Source: Methylomonas subterranea | Lineage (GTDB): Bacteria > Pseudomonadota > Gammaproteobacteria > Methylococcales > Methylomonadaceae | Assembly: GCF_024505185.1 (NCBI RefSeq) | Contig: NZ_JANIBJ010000021.1 | Location: 22,933 to 86,932 of the forward strand | DNA length: 64,000 bases | Reading direction: 5' to 3' | Shown here: positions 8,503-17,102 of the stretch, in pieces | Layout: every line of letters starts with the position of its first letter | Position numbering within the stretch: position 1 is the first letter of the stretch | Program-made: the position numbers and the translations under genes | The notes under the pieces: generated by a model | What the model was told of the DNA's origin: nothing | Seen by the model: only the letters and a program-made list of their open reading frames with translations | Databases searched by the model: none

Positions 8503-9696
8503 ATGAAAATACTAGTTCTCAACGCCGGCAGTTCATCCATCAAATACAGCCTGTTTGCCATGAGCGACAGGCGGGTCTTGCTCAGCGGCATCCTCGAACG
8601 CATCGGCGAGGCCATGGCGACGCACCGCTATCGTTTAAGCGACGCCGAGCCGGTGTACCTGGAACTGCCGCTGGTCAACCACCAGCAAGCCCTGCAAACC
8701 CTGTTCTCCAGCTTGGCCGCCAGCGGCGCCGTGCGTGACGGCGAATTGGCCTGCATCGGTCACCGCGTGGTGCACGGCGGCGAAATGTTTCGCCAGCCGG
8801 CCTTGATCACGCCGGAAGTCATAAAGCAGATCGCTGGCATGATACCTTTGGCCCCTCTGCATAATCCGGCCAATCTGCTGGGCATTGAAGAATCGCTCAG
8901 ACTGATGGGTAAACTGCCGCAAGTCGCCGTTTTCGACACCGCATTTCATCAAAGCCTGCCCGATTATGCCTACCGCTATCCGATACCCGCCGAACTATAC
9001 AGCCGGCATGGCGTGCGCCGTTACGGCTTTCACGGCACCTCGCACGGCTATGTCGCCAAACAGGCCGCCGAAACCCTGGGCAAACCCTTGCAAGAATTGA
9101 ATCTGATCACCCTGCACTTGGGCAACGGCGCCAGCGCCAGCGCCATCGAAAATGGCCTCTGCGTCGATACCTCCATGGGTATGACACCGCTGGAAGGCTT
9201 GATGATGGGCACCCGTTGCGGCGATATCGATCCGGCCCTGCATTTTTATTTGGGACGCAGCCTCGGTCTGTCCCTGGAAGCCATTGAAAAGCTGTTGAAC
9301 AACGACAGCGGTTGCCGGGGTATTTGCGGTGAAAACGATATGCGCGGCATACATGCCATGGCGGATGCCGGCGATCCGGCGGCCAAACTCAGCTTGGCCA
9401 TGTACGCCTACCGCATCAAGAAATATATCGGCGCTTACTTTGCCGTATTGGGTCGGGTGGATGCCCTGGTGTTTACCGGCGGCATCGGCGAAAACGACGC
9501 CTGGCTAAGGCAACAAAGTTGCGACGGGCTATCCGCCTTGGGCATCGAGCTGGATCCCGCCAGGAATCAAGCCTCTATCCTGCCTTGCGCGGCTATCCAT
9601 GCCGACTCATCAAGGGTTAAACTGCTGGTCATACATACCCAGGAAGAGCTCGAAATTGCCATTCAGGCCGAGACCTGTTTGAAAAACCTGAATTAA
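8503..9696 (+). CDS. ackA: Acetate kinase
   Basis: Makes ATP and acetate from acetyl phosphate, completing the pathway started by Pta. The 397-residue length is normal. ASKHA-fold motifs are intact: the N-terminal NAGSSSIKYSLF (phosphate 1), RVVHGG around residue 88, the catalytic region VFDTAFHQSLP, GFHGTSHGYV, and the C-terminal FTGGIGEN. It is the third gene of the pta run, 36 bases after the preceding stop. In a methanotroph this pair permits fermentative acetate output when oxygen is limiting, which is inference from physiology and not visible here. Confidence 0.96.
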   Translation: MKILVLNAGSSSIKYSLFAMSDRRVLLSGILERIGEAMATHRYRLSDAEPVYLELPLVNHQQALQTLFSSLAASGAVRDGELACIGHRVVHGGEMFRQPALITPEVIKQIAGMIPLAPLHNPANLLGIEESLRLMGKLPQVAVFDTAFHQSLPDYAYRYPIPAELYSRHGVRRYGFHGTSHGYVAKQAAETLGKPLQELNLITLHLGNGASASAIENGLCVDTSMGMTPLEGLMMGTRCGDIDPALHFYLGRSLGLSLEAIEKLLNNDSGCRGICGENDMRGIHAMADAGDPAAKLSLAMYAYRIKKYIGAYFAVLGRVDALVFTGGIGENDAWLRQQSCDGLSALGIELDPARNQASILPCAAIHADSSRVKLLVIHTQEELEIAIQAETCLKNLN

Positions 9697-9728
9697 CGGC
9701 CCATTCACTCCATAACCATTGCCCGTTC

Positions 9729-10589
9729 ATGAAACCCATCATCCCGGAAGAAACCGCCCAAAAATTGCTGAAAGGCATCACGATCCCGCCACAGCCGCAA
9801 ATCATGGTGGACCTGCATATGGAAATGGCCGTCCCGGAACCCAGTTTCGTCAACATTGCCAAAATCATCGGCAAGGATGTCGGTGTGTCCGGGTCCATTT
9901 TAAAAGTGATCAACAGCCCGTTTTTCCAATTGCGCAATCAGGTGACTTCGATTGGACAGGCCTTGAATTTGTTGGGATTGAATAACGTCATCAACATCGT
10001 CAATTCCCTGTCCATTCGCAATTCGCTGACCGATACCACGCTGACCGAGTTGACCCGCTTTTGGGACAATGCCCAGGACGTGGCCATGGCGGCGGCCGCC
10101 ATCTCGAAACTGACCGGCGTGGCCGCGCCGGACGAGGCTTACAGCCTGGGTTTATTTCACAACAGCGGCATTCCCTTGCTGATGCATAAATTCGAGCACT
10201 ACCCGTCCATCCTCAAGCGCGCCTACGCCGAGACTTCCAAATCGATTACCGACGTGGAGAACGAAACGATAGACTGTAACCATTCGGTGGTGGGCTATTA
10301 CGTCGCCAAGGCCTGGAAGTTGCCCGCTTATATCGCCCAAACCATCGCCGACCACCATAAAGTCGAGCCGATTTTTGCCGACAAAATCGCCTGCGAACAA
10401 AGCGAAAAAAACCTGTTGGCCATATTGAAACTGGCGGAAACCACCTGTAAAACCCACGGAATGCTGGGCTATGCCGCCGTCGACCACGAATTCGGCCGCA
10501 TCAAAAACGATCTGTTGAACTACATCGGTTTAAGCGAATACGACTTCGAGGATTTGCGGGCCGAAGTGATTGAAATGGGCCAGCATTGA
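9729..10589 (+). CDS. HDOD-domain signalling protein
   Basis: A 286-residue protein made almost wholly of one HDOD domain, the catalytically degenerate HD-related output domain. Typical features are IPPQPQIMVDLHMEM near the start, then ISGSILKVINSPFF-like (VSGSILKVINSPFF), SIGQALNLLGLNNVINIV and the helix with LGLFHNSGIPLL. These proteins take part in stress or cyclic-di-GMP-linked signalling and have no known enzyme activity. It lies 32 bases behind ackA and 21 bases before the CobW gene, so it reads as part of the same transcript. Confidence 0.9.
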   Translation: MKPIIPEETAQKLLKGITIPPQPQIMVDLHMEMAVPEPSFVNIAKIIGKDVGVSGSILKVINSPFFQLRNQVTSIGQALNLLGLNNVINIVNSLSIRNSLTDTTLTELTRFWDNAQDVAMAAAAISKLTGVAAPDEAYSLGLFHNSGIPLLMHKFEHYPSILKRAYAETSKSITDVENETIDCNHSVVGYYVAKAWKLPAYIAQTIADHHKVEPIFADKIACEQSEKNLLAILKLAETTCKTHGMLGYAAVDHEFGRIKNDLLNYIGLSEYDFEDLRAEVIEMGQH

Positions 10590-10610
10590 CGACTTGAAAA
10601 CATCAGCGGC

Positions 10611-11594
10611 ATGACATCCGATAAAATTCCGGTCATTGTGATCACCGGCTTCCTCGGCAGCGGTAAAACCACTTTGCTGAACCGCTTGCTGGCCGACCCC
10701 ATCGAGACGGCGGTGATCATCAATGAATTCGGCGACATTCCGGTCGACCCCGCCCTGCTGGGGCGCCAGGAATTGCCGCTGACTACCCTGGCCGGCGGCT
10801 GCCTATGCTGCCAAATCAAGGGGGCCTTGGCCCCCACCTTGCGCAATTTATGGATGGCTTGGCGGCAAGCCCCAAAACCGCCCTTCCGGCGCATGCTGAT
10901 CGAAACCAGCGGTGTTGCCAGCCCGGAACCGATTCTGGATACCCTGCTGCGCGACAAATGGCTATCCAGCCGCTATAACTTGGCGGAAATCGTTACCACC
11001 TTGGCCATCCCTTCCGCCCTTGCACAGCTGGATCGGTTTGCCGAAGCCAAGGCTCAAGTGGCTTGGGCCGATACCCTGCTGCTGACGCACGCGGATCTTG
11101 CCGATACGGCGCAAAGAACCGCGCTGACTGCCCGGTTGGATGCCTTGGCGCCGGCCACGCCGCGCTTTGAAAACCTCGCCGCGTACCTTAATGCAAGCAA
11201 AAATCCGCCCGCTCTACGCCGCCTGCCCGGTCCGGCCGGTCCGCCGAGACACGGCTTTTCCAGCCTGTCCCTGCAACTATCCAAGCCCATGAGCCAACCG
11301 CAACTGCTAAGCCTGTTGCGGGAATTACTGACCGGCTGGCCAAGCGATTTGCTCCGCATCAAGGGCGTGGTGAGACTGACGGACGAAGCATGCCCCATGG
11401 TCATCCAAGCGGCGGGTCGGCACTTGTACCCGCCGACGGCCCTGGCCGGCAAGGTGGCGGATGATGTCGGGGGCCGATTGGTGTTTATCGCCAGCGCCGA
11501 CCCCGCGCCGCTGGCGGAGCATATACAACGGCTTTTCGGCGACAGCATCGACAAAAATGCCCTGCGCGTGCATATCGACAGTCAAGCGCCCTAA
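10611..11594 (+). CDS. CobW/COG0523-family G3E GTPase
   Basis: A metal-handling GTPase of 327 residues. The P-loop GFLGSGKT covers residues 13-20, the metal site is CLCC (C64, C66, C67), and the Walker B/switch region reads ETSGVASPEP. The C-terminal CobW_C domain (about residues 225-325) is present, ending without a His-rich tail. Members deliver zinc, cobalt or other metals to target enzymes. The target cannot be read from the sequence, and neighbouring pta, ackA and HDOD genes give no clear metal client. The stop overlaps the convergent 2TM gene by four bases. Confidence 0.9.
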   Translation: MTSDKIPVIVITGFLGSGKTTLLNRLLADPIETAVIINEFGDIPVDPALLGRQELPLTTLAGGCLCCQIKGALAPTLRNLWMAWRQAPKPPFRRMLIETSGVASPEPILDTLLRDKWLSSRYNLAEIVTTLAIPSALAQLDRFAEAKAQVAWADTLLLTHADLADTAQRTALTARLDALAPATPRFENLAAYLNASKNPPALRRLPGPAGPPRHGFSSLSLQLSKPMSQPQLLSLLRELLTGWPSDLLRIKGVVRLTDEACPMVIQAAGRHLYPPTALAGKVADDVGGRLVFIASADPAPLAEHIQRLFGDSIDKNALRVHIDSQAP

Positions 11595-12079
11595 TCCGCT
11601 GGTTTGGCATCGCTCCCATTTTTTTTCGCCAGGGTTTCGGAAAACACAAACCCCTGGTCCATGCGCTCCATTTCTTTTTGCACTTTCTCGAACACCAGTT
11701 CCAGGGCCTCGTTGCTGAAAATCACATGCCTCATCAGATTTTCGGCGTAGGTCTGGCGTTTTTTGTAATGGCTGTACAGCGCAAACAACAGGGCCGCCAG
11801 ACCGGTGACCGAGGTTTGCACCATGGCGCTGTATCCGACGCCGATACTATCCAGTTTGAATGCGATGACGGGCCAGACCAACAGCGCGCTACCCGCCAGC
11901 AAGGCCAAACCGAAGAAAAACTTGTTCAACAGCGCATAACTACGGGCCTTGATGAATAAATCGAACACCATCAAATAGCGCAATTTCAATGGCTCCGACG
12001 GACTTTTCCCCCAGGCATCTGCGGCAAAGTCCGCCAACAATTGGGCACTGGTTTTATTGGCATTGAATAAAGCAGGCAT
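11591..12079 (-). CDS. Two-TM protein of unknown function
   Basis: The start was set at 12079 because a textbook GGAGG site lies seven bases upstream (GGAGGTGCGTC-ATG); the open frame runs further back but reads over the regB gene. The product has 162 residues with two close membrane helices (about residues 51-75 and 82-102). A soluble C-terminal part follows, predicted to be helical (NEALELVFEKVQKEMERM). The layout resembles the SLATT/DUF4231 type of two-helix proteins, but the similarity is only architectural. It is divergent from regB across 120 bp. Confidence 0.7.
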   Translation of the reverse strand: MPALFNANKTSAQLLADFAADAWGKSPSEPLKLRYLMVFDLFIKARSYALLNKFFFGLALLAGSALLVWPVIAFKLDSIGVGYSAMVQTSVTGLAALLFALYSHYKKRQTYAENLMRHVIFSNEALELVFEKVQKEMERMDQGFVFSETLAKKNGSDAKPAD

Positions 12080-12199
12080 GACGCACCTCCAAATTTCGAC
12101 AGACCGAAGGTAACAGTTAATCGGCGTTCGATGTGGAAATTTTATGCCTGAACCGCAAACAGCGTTACCATAACCGGGAAAATTCAACCCTGGTTCGTC

Positions 12200-13573
12200 A
12201 TGCTGTCTCATATCCTGCCCAAAGCCGAAATCTCCATCCGCGAAAACCTCAACTGGCTGTACATTCTCAGAAATCTGATGCTGTTTGCCGTGGTGATAGG
12301 AGTGTTTATCGCCGTTCACGGCCTGGATATCGAACTGCCGATGAATCAGCTCTGGCTGGCCATTTTCGCAATCTCCATCCTTAACCTTTACACCTGGCTG
12401 CGTCTGCGCACACCGGAACCGGTCACCGAACACGAGATTTTTTCGCAGATCTGCATGGATGTGCTGGCTTTGGCCTACTTGCTGTATCTGACCGGCGGGG
12501 CCTCCAATCCGATTATCTGGGTATTTTTATTGCCGCTGATCGTCACCGCCATCATGCTGCCGCAATCCTATGCCTGGAACATGGTCATCATCACCTCGTG
12601 CATCTACACGGTATTGATTGCCTACAACGTTCCCCTGCCCGCGCTGGCCCCGCACGCCGACCACCACAACATGACCAACCTGACGCCGGAGATGAGTCTG
12701 CGCATGCAGTTATTGGAAGACCGGCGTTATTTCAACCTGCATGTTTTCGGCATGTGGTTCGGCTTTGTATTCAGCGCCGGCTTGGTGGCTTTTTTTATCA
12801 TCGCGCTGGCAAAAACCCTCAAGGAGCGCGAACGCAGTCTGGCCGACGCCCGCGAAAGCGCCCTGCGCGACGAACGGGTGGTTTCGCTGGGCACCCTGGC
12901 GGCCAGCGCCGCGCACGACATGGGCACGCCGTTGGGCACCATTGCCATTATCGCCCACGACATGGCCGAGGAATTACCCGAGCACCGTTTCCCCGAACTG
13001 AATCAAAAGTTGGTGATTCTGCAACAACAGCTGGACCGCTGCAAACAGGCCCTATCGGTGATGTCGGCATCCGCTGGCGAAATGCGCGCCGAATCGGGCA
13101 AGATGATGCCGGTCGGCGATTATATCGATCAAGTATTGAACCAATGGCGCACCCACAAGCCCAGCACCAAGTTGAATTTATTCGTTTCCGGCGAGGTGGA
13201 AATGTCCGCCAACATCATTGCCGAACGCACCCTGACCCACTCGCTGATCAATATTCTGAATAACGCCGCCGAAGCCACCGACAACCAGGCCGGCATCGAA
13301 TTTCACGCTCGCTGGGACGCCTACACCTTGACCCTGAAAATCCGCGACTTCGGCCCCGGCCTACCGCCGGAGTTCCTGGATTTCGCCGGCCAAAAGCCGG
13401 TTAAAAGCAATAAACAGGGCATGGGCGTCGGATTGTTTTTGACCTATACCACCATCAAACGCTTGGGCGGTACAATATATTTCAACAATCTCGATTCAGG
13501 TGGCGCCTGTGTGGAAATCAGCCTGCCCATATTAACTAAGGAGAGTGCGCATGACAGAAACATCCACGGATAA
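12200..13573 (+). CDS. regB: RegB/PrrB-type redox sensor histidine kinase
   Basis: A 457-residue membrane kinase. Six transmembrane helices occupy about residues 20-210. The RegB quinone-site signature GGASNP lies in the loop before helix 4 (YLTGGASNPIIWVFLLPL). The phosphoacceptor is H239 (AASAAHDMGTPL), followed by an HATPase domain with NILNNAAEA and GMGVGLFLT. RegB proteins sense the ubiquinone pool and adjust energy, CO2-fixation or nitrogen genes. The 3' end overlaps regA by 23 bases, so they are co-translated. The redox Cys next to the H-box in Rhodobacter RegB is not obvious here. Confidence 0.88.
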   Translation: MLSHILPKAEISIRENLNWLYILRNLMLFAVVIGVFIAVHGLDIELPMNQLWLAIFAISILNLYTWLRLRTPEPVTEHEIFSQICMDVLALAYLLYLTGGASNPIIWVFLLPLIVTAIMLPQSYAWNMVIITSCIYTVLIAYNVPLPALAPHADHHNMTNLTPEMSLRMQLLEDRRYFNLHVFGMWFGFVFSAGLVAFFIIALAKTLKERERSLADARESALRDERVVSLGTLAASAAHDMGTPLGTIAIIAHDMAEELPEHRFPELNQKLVILQQQLDRCKQALSVMSASAGEMRAESGKMMPVGDYIDQVLNQWRTHKPSTKLNLFVSGEVEMSANIIAERTLTHSLINILNNAAEATDNQAGIEFHARWDAYTLTLKIRDFGPGLPPEFLDFAGQKPVKSNKQGMGVGLFLTYTTIKRLGGTIYFNNLDSGGACVEISLPILTKESAHDRNIHG

Positions 13574-14099
13574 ACCCAACTTACTGCTGGTCGACGACGA
13601 CGTCACTTTTTGCTCGGTATTGAAGCCGGCCCTGGAAAAACGCAATTTCCAGGTTACGGTGGCGAACGATGTCAACACAGCCATGCAGTTAGCCGAACAG
13701 ACCGAACCCGAGTACGCGGTCATCGATCTGCGCATCGGTTACGACTCCGGCCTGGAAATGGTTAAGAAACTGATAGAGCTGGACAGCAACACCCAAATCG
13801 TCATGCTGACGGGTTTCGCCAGTATTGCCACGGCGGTGGAAGCCATTAAACTGGGTGCCATACACTATCTGACCAAACCGGCCAGCCCGGATGAAATCGT
13901 CAACGCCCTGCACAAAAACGAAGGCGACGCCAGCGTGGCCATCAGCGACAACCCGCTATCTGTGAAACGCCTGGAATGGGAGCATCTGCAAAAAGTATTG
14001 ATGCAGCACGACGGCAACATCTCGGCCGCCGCCCGGGCGCTGAACATGCACCGGCGCACCTTGCAACGGAAGCTGGAAAAGCGTCCTGTGCGGGAATAA
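13551..14099 (+). CDS. regA: RegA/PrrA/ActR-type response regulator
   Basis: The start was chosen at ATG 13551 because AAGGAG lies seven bases upstream (13538-13543); a GTG two codons earlier is open but poorly placed. The product has 182 residues. The receiver domain has acidic residues in LLVDDD, the phosphorylated Asp is D59 (VIDLRIGYDSG), and a conserved Lys follows (YLTKPAS). The C-terminal Fis-like helix-turn-helix (GNISAAARALNMHRRTLQRK) is the near-invariant RegA DNA-binding element. It partners RegB directly upstream. Targets cannot be predicted from the window. Confidence 0.92.
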   Translation: MTETSTDKPNLLLVDDDVTFCSVLKPALEKRNFQVTVANDVNTAMQLAEQTEPEYAVIDLRIGYDSGLEMVKKLIELDSNTQIVMLTGFASIATAVEAIKLGAIHYLTKPASPDEIVNALHKNEGDASVAISDNPLSVKRLEWEHLQKVLMQHDGNISAAARALNMHRRTLQRKLEKRPVRE

Positions 14100-14131
14100 C
14101 GGCTCATTCACTTTTTTTTTCGGTCTTCCTC

Positions 14132-14539
14132 ATGGTTAAATTTTTCGACTGGCTGGCATTGCCGGCTTACTGCGGCTTGATTTACTGGTTATCGAACCAG
14201 CAATCGCTACCCGTGCCGCCGTTGTTTGAATTTCAGGACAAAGTCATGCACTTCGGCGCCTATTTCGTGATGGGCATTTTCAGCTGGCGCTGTTTTCGCC
14301 ATCTGGGCCTGAGCGGCCGCCGACTGGCGCTGGTCGGTTTTTTGTTTTGCAGCGCTTACGGCATATCCGACGAATGGCATCAATCGTTCGTACCCGGCCG
14401 CAGCAGCAGCGGCTGGGATTGGCTGGCCGACAGCCTGGGCGCGGCGGTCGCCGTGCTGGCGTTAGCTCTATGCAGTCTAAAGCCGAAAGTAGCCAGGCCA
14501 AGCTGGCTGAATTTTATTATCGGATCGCAAAAAACCTGA
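14132..14539 (+). CDS. VanZ-like membrane protein
   Basis: A 135-residue protein with four hydrophobic segments. It carries the VanZ family pattern, with a DKVMHFGAYFVMG segment and DEWHQSFVPGRSSSGWDWLADS. VanZ proteins are found widely; only some take part in teicoplanin resistance, and the chromosomal versions have no settled role. The ATG at 14132 lacks a strong ribosome binding site. It follows regA by 32 bases, across a T-rich tract (14112-14121), which may weakly terminate regBA. Confidence 0.82.
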   Translation: MVKFFDWLALPAYCGLIYWLSNQQSLPVPPLFEFQDKVMHFGAYFVMGIFSWRCFRHLGLSGRRLALVGFLFCSAYGISDEWHQSFVPGRSSSGWDWLADSLGAAVAVLALALCSLKPKVARPSWLNFIIGSQKT

Positions 14540-14612
14540 AGCTCGCCCCGGCCCGCGTTGCCGCGTAGAGCCTGGAATTTTCCGACCAAAGCCGGCTAAA
14601 CGGTTTTTAAGG

Positions 14613-14641
14613 TTGACTTGGGCGCGATAACCCTGTTTAAT
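14613..14641 (+). promoter_or_regulatory. Sigma-70 promoter of tRNA-Phe
   Basis: A -35 box TTGACT (14613-14618) and a -10 box TTTAAT (14636-14641) are separated by an ideal 17 bases. They are followed by a GC-rich discriminator (GCGCGG), as expected for a stable-RNA promoter under stringent control. The expected start is near 14648, ten bases before the mature tRNA. Confidence 0.78.
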
Positions 14642-14657
14642 GCGCGGCTCTTGACGG

Positions 14658-14733
<76 letters not shown>

Positions 14734-15601
14734 CCACCTTGATTTCGCCTGCGCGTACTATCTTTACGCTAACCGGTCTGGCAAGACTCCATATCAGACA
14801 TAAAAGAACGGGTAAAATAATCGTAAAACCGCGTTCTACGTAAAAAACAGGAGTGAAAAACTTATAGCCATTAAGCTAAATGCATCATTCGGTCAATGGC
14901 GTAAAAACACAGCAATGTAGATTGCCTTGTTTTTATAGTCCATCCTGTTAGTTTACGCGTTACCAGTAGTTGCTATCTCCACCTATAATTAATTGCCATA
15001 TTTGAATAAGCAACCAGACCGCTGCAATCCTAAGCATCCAGTGGTCACCGAATTTATAAAACACCATCCAGTCTACGAACCAAGGAATCTGGCAAGGATC
15101 GACGTCTAGGTTGCGGATACCTTGGATATATCCCCCTTGGCGACAAGGCCCGCAAAGTTACGATGACAACCACAGCCGTAAGTCCTCCTAAATCCGACAA
15201 CAGTAATCGCTGCCGTTAGCCTTGCGCCGGCTAAACCAACAACATCGGCCTTTCTTCCGCCAACGGCACGAAATTGTTTAGCACCTGGGCGGAAATATAT
15301 GGGCGCAGTCGCGTATTCTATCATCCCCCGTCAGCGATACTCAGCAACCGAAAACACCTAATTCGTTCTTGATAAAACTATTTTTCGATAACATGGCCAC
15401 CGCATTATTGTCAATAAGTAAATCCCAGTAAAGATTGTAACTAAAAAAAAAATTAGACTACCCAAATGGGCACTGAAACGACGTAAGCCATAACCAGGGG
15501 CTTTGCGCGGCAATTAACCGGCTCATTGCGATCTATTTTATGAGTTTTACTATTTTATCTATTATTAGAATTTTTACACTCAATTAAATGCCGGATTTAG
15601 C
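14734..15601. other. Gene-poor stretch after tRNA-Phe
   Basis: About 870 bases without an intact gene, richer in A and T than the flanks, with an A-run at 15444-15453. The only coding-like signal is the remnant on the minus strand at 14960-15157. I found no second copy of the tRNA 3' end that would mark an attachment-site pair in this window. Confidence 0.5.
14960..15157 (-). pseudogene. Trp-rich coding remnant, family unknown
   Basis: A 65-codon open stretch ending at a TAA (14960-14962) reads like real protein near its end, with DPCQIPWFVDWMVFYKFGDH, then WMLRIAAVWLLIQIWQLII and a final GGDSNYW. A hydrophobic segment sits near the C-terminus. No start codon follows the upstream in-frame stop (15158-15160) until an internal Met, so only the last 35 residues could be translated as it stands. 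It looks like the tail of a decayed membrane protein. I do not recognise the family. Confidence 0.3.
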
Positions 15602-16534
15602 ATGAAAACATTTCAGGATATATGGCGTAGCGCAAAAGTTACACGCCATTTATATATAGGCCCCGTTTCACTAATATTCCATTTCCGAAGAAAACCTAAA
15701 ATAACTAATAACCTTTTGCTTTCTCTCAAGCGGAAATTATTCCACCATTTTTTTCTTGAAAACATAAATGAAGCCATAAATACTCTAAAGCAAGAGCACC
15801 AGGACTTTTATAAAAAAGAATCGACTTCTCGTCAAATAGCCGTAATCGTTGGCGTTGGTCCAGGCTTTGGGTACAGCCTCGTTGAAAAGCTTGCGATAGC
15901 TGGCTATCATGTAGTTGCTGTATCGCGTGATGCCGGCCGCCTGGAGAAGCTGGTGAATAGACTTATTCTGCTTAATTCGAATATTTTAGCTTACAGTTGT
16001 GACGCAACTGATGAATCGGCTGTAAAAGAATTGTTTTCTTACGTTAGTAAAAATTTTGGAGTGCCACATTTAGTTGTTTACTCTGTACAGTATTTTTCTC
16101 CTGGCCGCGTAACTGAAGTAGAATTGCCTGCATTCGAGGAAGGATGGCGCAATAACTGTCTCGGCGGATTCTTAGTGGCGAGGGAGGCCTGTCGAGCGAT
16201 GCAAGCTGAAAAGCGAGGCACTATTTTATTAGTTGGCTCAACCTCGTCTTTATTTGCACGTGAAGACCATTTAAATCTTGCTGTTGGCAAATTCGGCTTA
16301 AGAGCCCTGGCACAAGTTTTAGCTCGTGAAGCATGGCCTTTTGGCGTCCATGTAACTCATTTGATAATCGATGCCGAAATAGACGAGGGAGTGGAAAGAA
16401 ACGTCAACCGACCAAAGGCAAATCCGAATAATATTGCAAATTCGGTATTGTTTTTGCATGAACAATCTCCAGACTCCTGGACCAGTGAGATGGACACCCG
16501 ACCAAATCAGGAAAAATTTTGGGAACACTGCTAA
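15602..16534 (+). CDS. Atypical short-chain dehydrogenase/reductase
   Basis: A 310-residue protein with about 75 extra N-terminal residues before the Rossmann fold. The cofactor loop is VGVGPGFG, followed by acidic and NNxx-like elements (DATDE, NNCLGGFLV). The catalytic Tyr of the YxxxK motif is replaced: the Lys is in NLAVGKFGLRALAQVLARE, with Leu four residues before it. A related SDR subgroup carries Phe there, so the protein may not be a normal oxidoreductase. AT content and codon choice differ from its neighbours. It stands alone in a gene-poor stretch beside tRNA-Phe, consistent with transfer. Confidence 0.8.
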   Translation: MKTFQDIWRSAKVTRHLYIGPVSLIFHFRRKPKITNNLLLSLKRKLFHHFFLENINEAINTLKQEHQDFYKKESTSRQIAVIVGVGPGFGYSLVEKLAIAGYHVVAVSRDAGRLEKLVNRLILLNSNILAYSCDATDESAVKELFSYVSKNFGVPHLVVYSVQYFSPGRVTEVELPAFEEGWRNNCLGGFLVAREACRAMQAEKRGTILLVGSTSSLFAREDHLNLAVGKFGLRALAQVLAREAWPFGVHVTHLIIDAEIDEGVERNVNRPKANPNNIANSVLFLHEQSPDSWTSEMDTRPNQEKFWEHC

Positions 16535-16640
16535 GTAGCTTTGAGTTTTCACAACCTGCCTACGACAAGTGTGCCTGTTTATAAAAGTTGAAAGTTCTTG
16601 CAAAGAACTAATTTTAGCATCTATAAAGTGGCACAAATCA

Positions 16641-16970
16641 CTATATGCCCCTCTGCCGCCCAAAGGCGTTTCTTTTGAAAAATCCCCCTGCATTTTTCAA
16701 AGAAAATACCCGGACCCAAAACCGGCCGGCACCCACGCCGATTGAGAGCATATCAGTATATTTAAAATCTTTCGCAGTTGTTGCTCGCGCTTCAATACGC
16801 GGGTGACCTAGTACAACCTTCACCCAATCCTGATAAATTGCAGTAGACGGCGGCTGTCGTTTTCGCACCCGAATAGCATTATACAAATCCCAGAACGGCT
16901 TCGGCTGTTCATCGCAACACACCTTCGCTGCCCACCTCTGCGTCAATCCCTCACAATTTCCGCACCCCAC
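16641..16970 (-). CDS. Uncertain small ORF, possibly a remnant
   Basis: A 109-codon open frame beginning at GTG, with a Cys-rich start (GCGNCEGL, VCCDEQPKPF) and a composition that could be real protein (WDLYNAIRVRKRQPP, LGHPRIEARATTAKDFKYTD). There is no good ribosome binding site and I recognise no family. It occupies most of the 570-base gap between the SDR gene and the USP gene. It may be an old gene fragment in the same disturbed region. Confidence 0.28.
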   Translation of the reverse strand: MGCGNCEGLTQRWAAKVCCDEQPKPFWDLYNAIRVRKRQPPSTAIYQDWVKVVLGHPRIEARATTAKDFKYTDMLSIGVGAGRFWVRVFSLKNAGGFFKRNAFGRQRGI

Positions 16971-17102
16971 ATTCGACCGCTTGACAGAGCGTTCCTCACA
17001 CTACAGGTAAGGTATCTGTAAGTTTCGGGTAATGTCCACGCAAGGTTCCTGAAAGGTCGGCTCATTACACTGCTGGCAAAACAAAGGCAGGAGACTTCCC
17101 CG

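Noticed and set aside
11591..12433. 280-codon version of the 2TM protein
   Set aside because: The first 118 codons run antisense through regB, and a perfect GGAGG site supports the start at 12079.
15106..15324. 72-codon frame on the minus strand
   Set aside because: No family signal and no binding site. It might be the upstream part of the decayed gene ending at 14960, but this cannot be shown.
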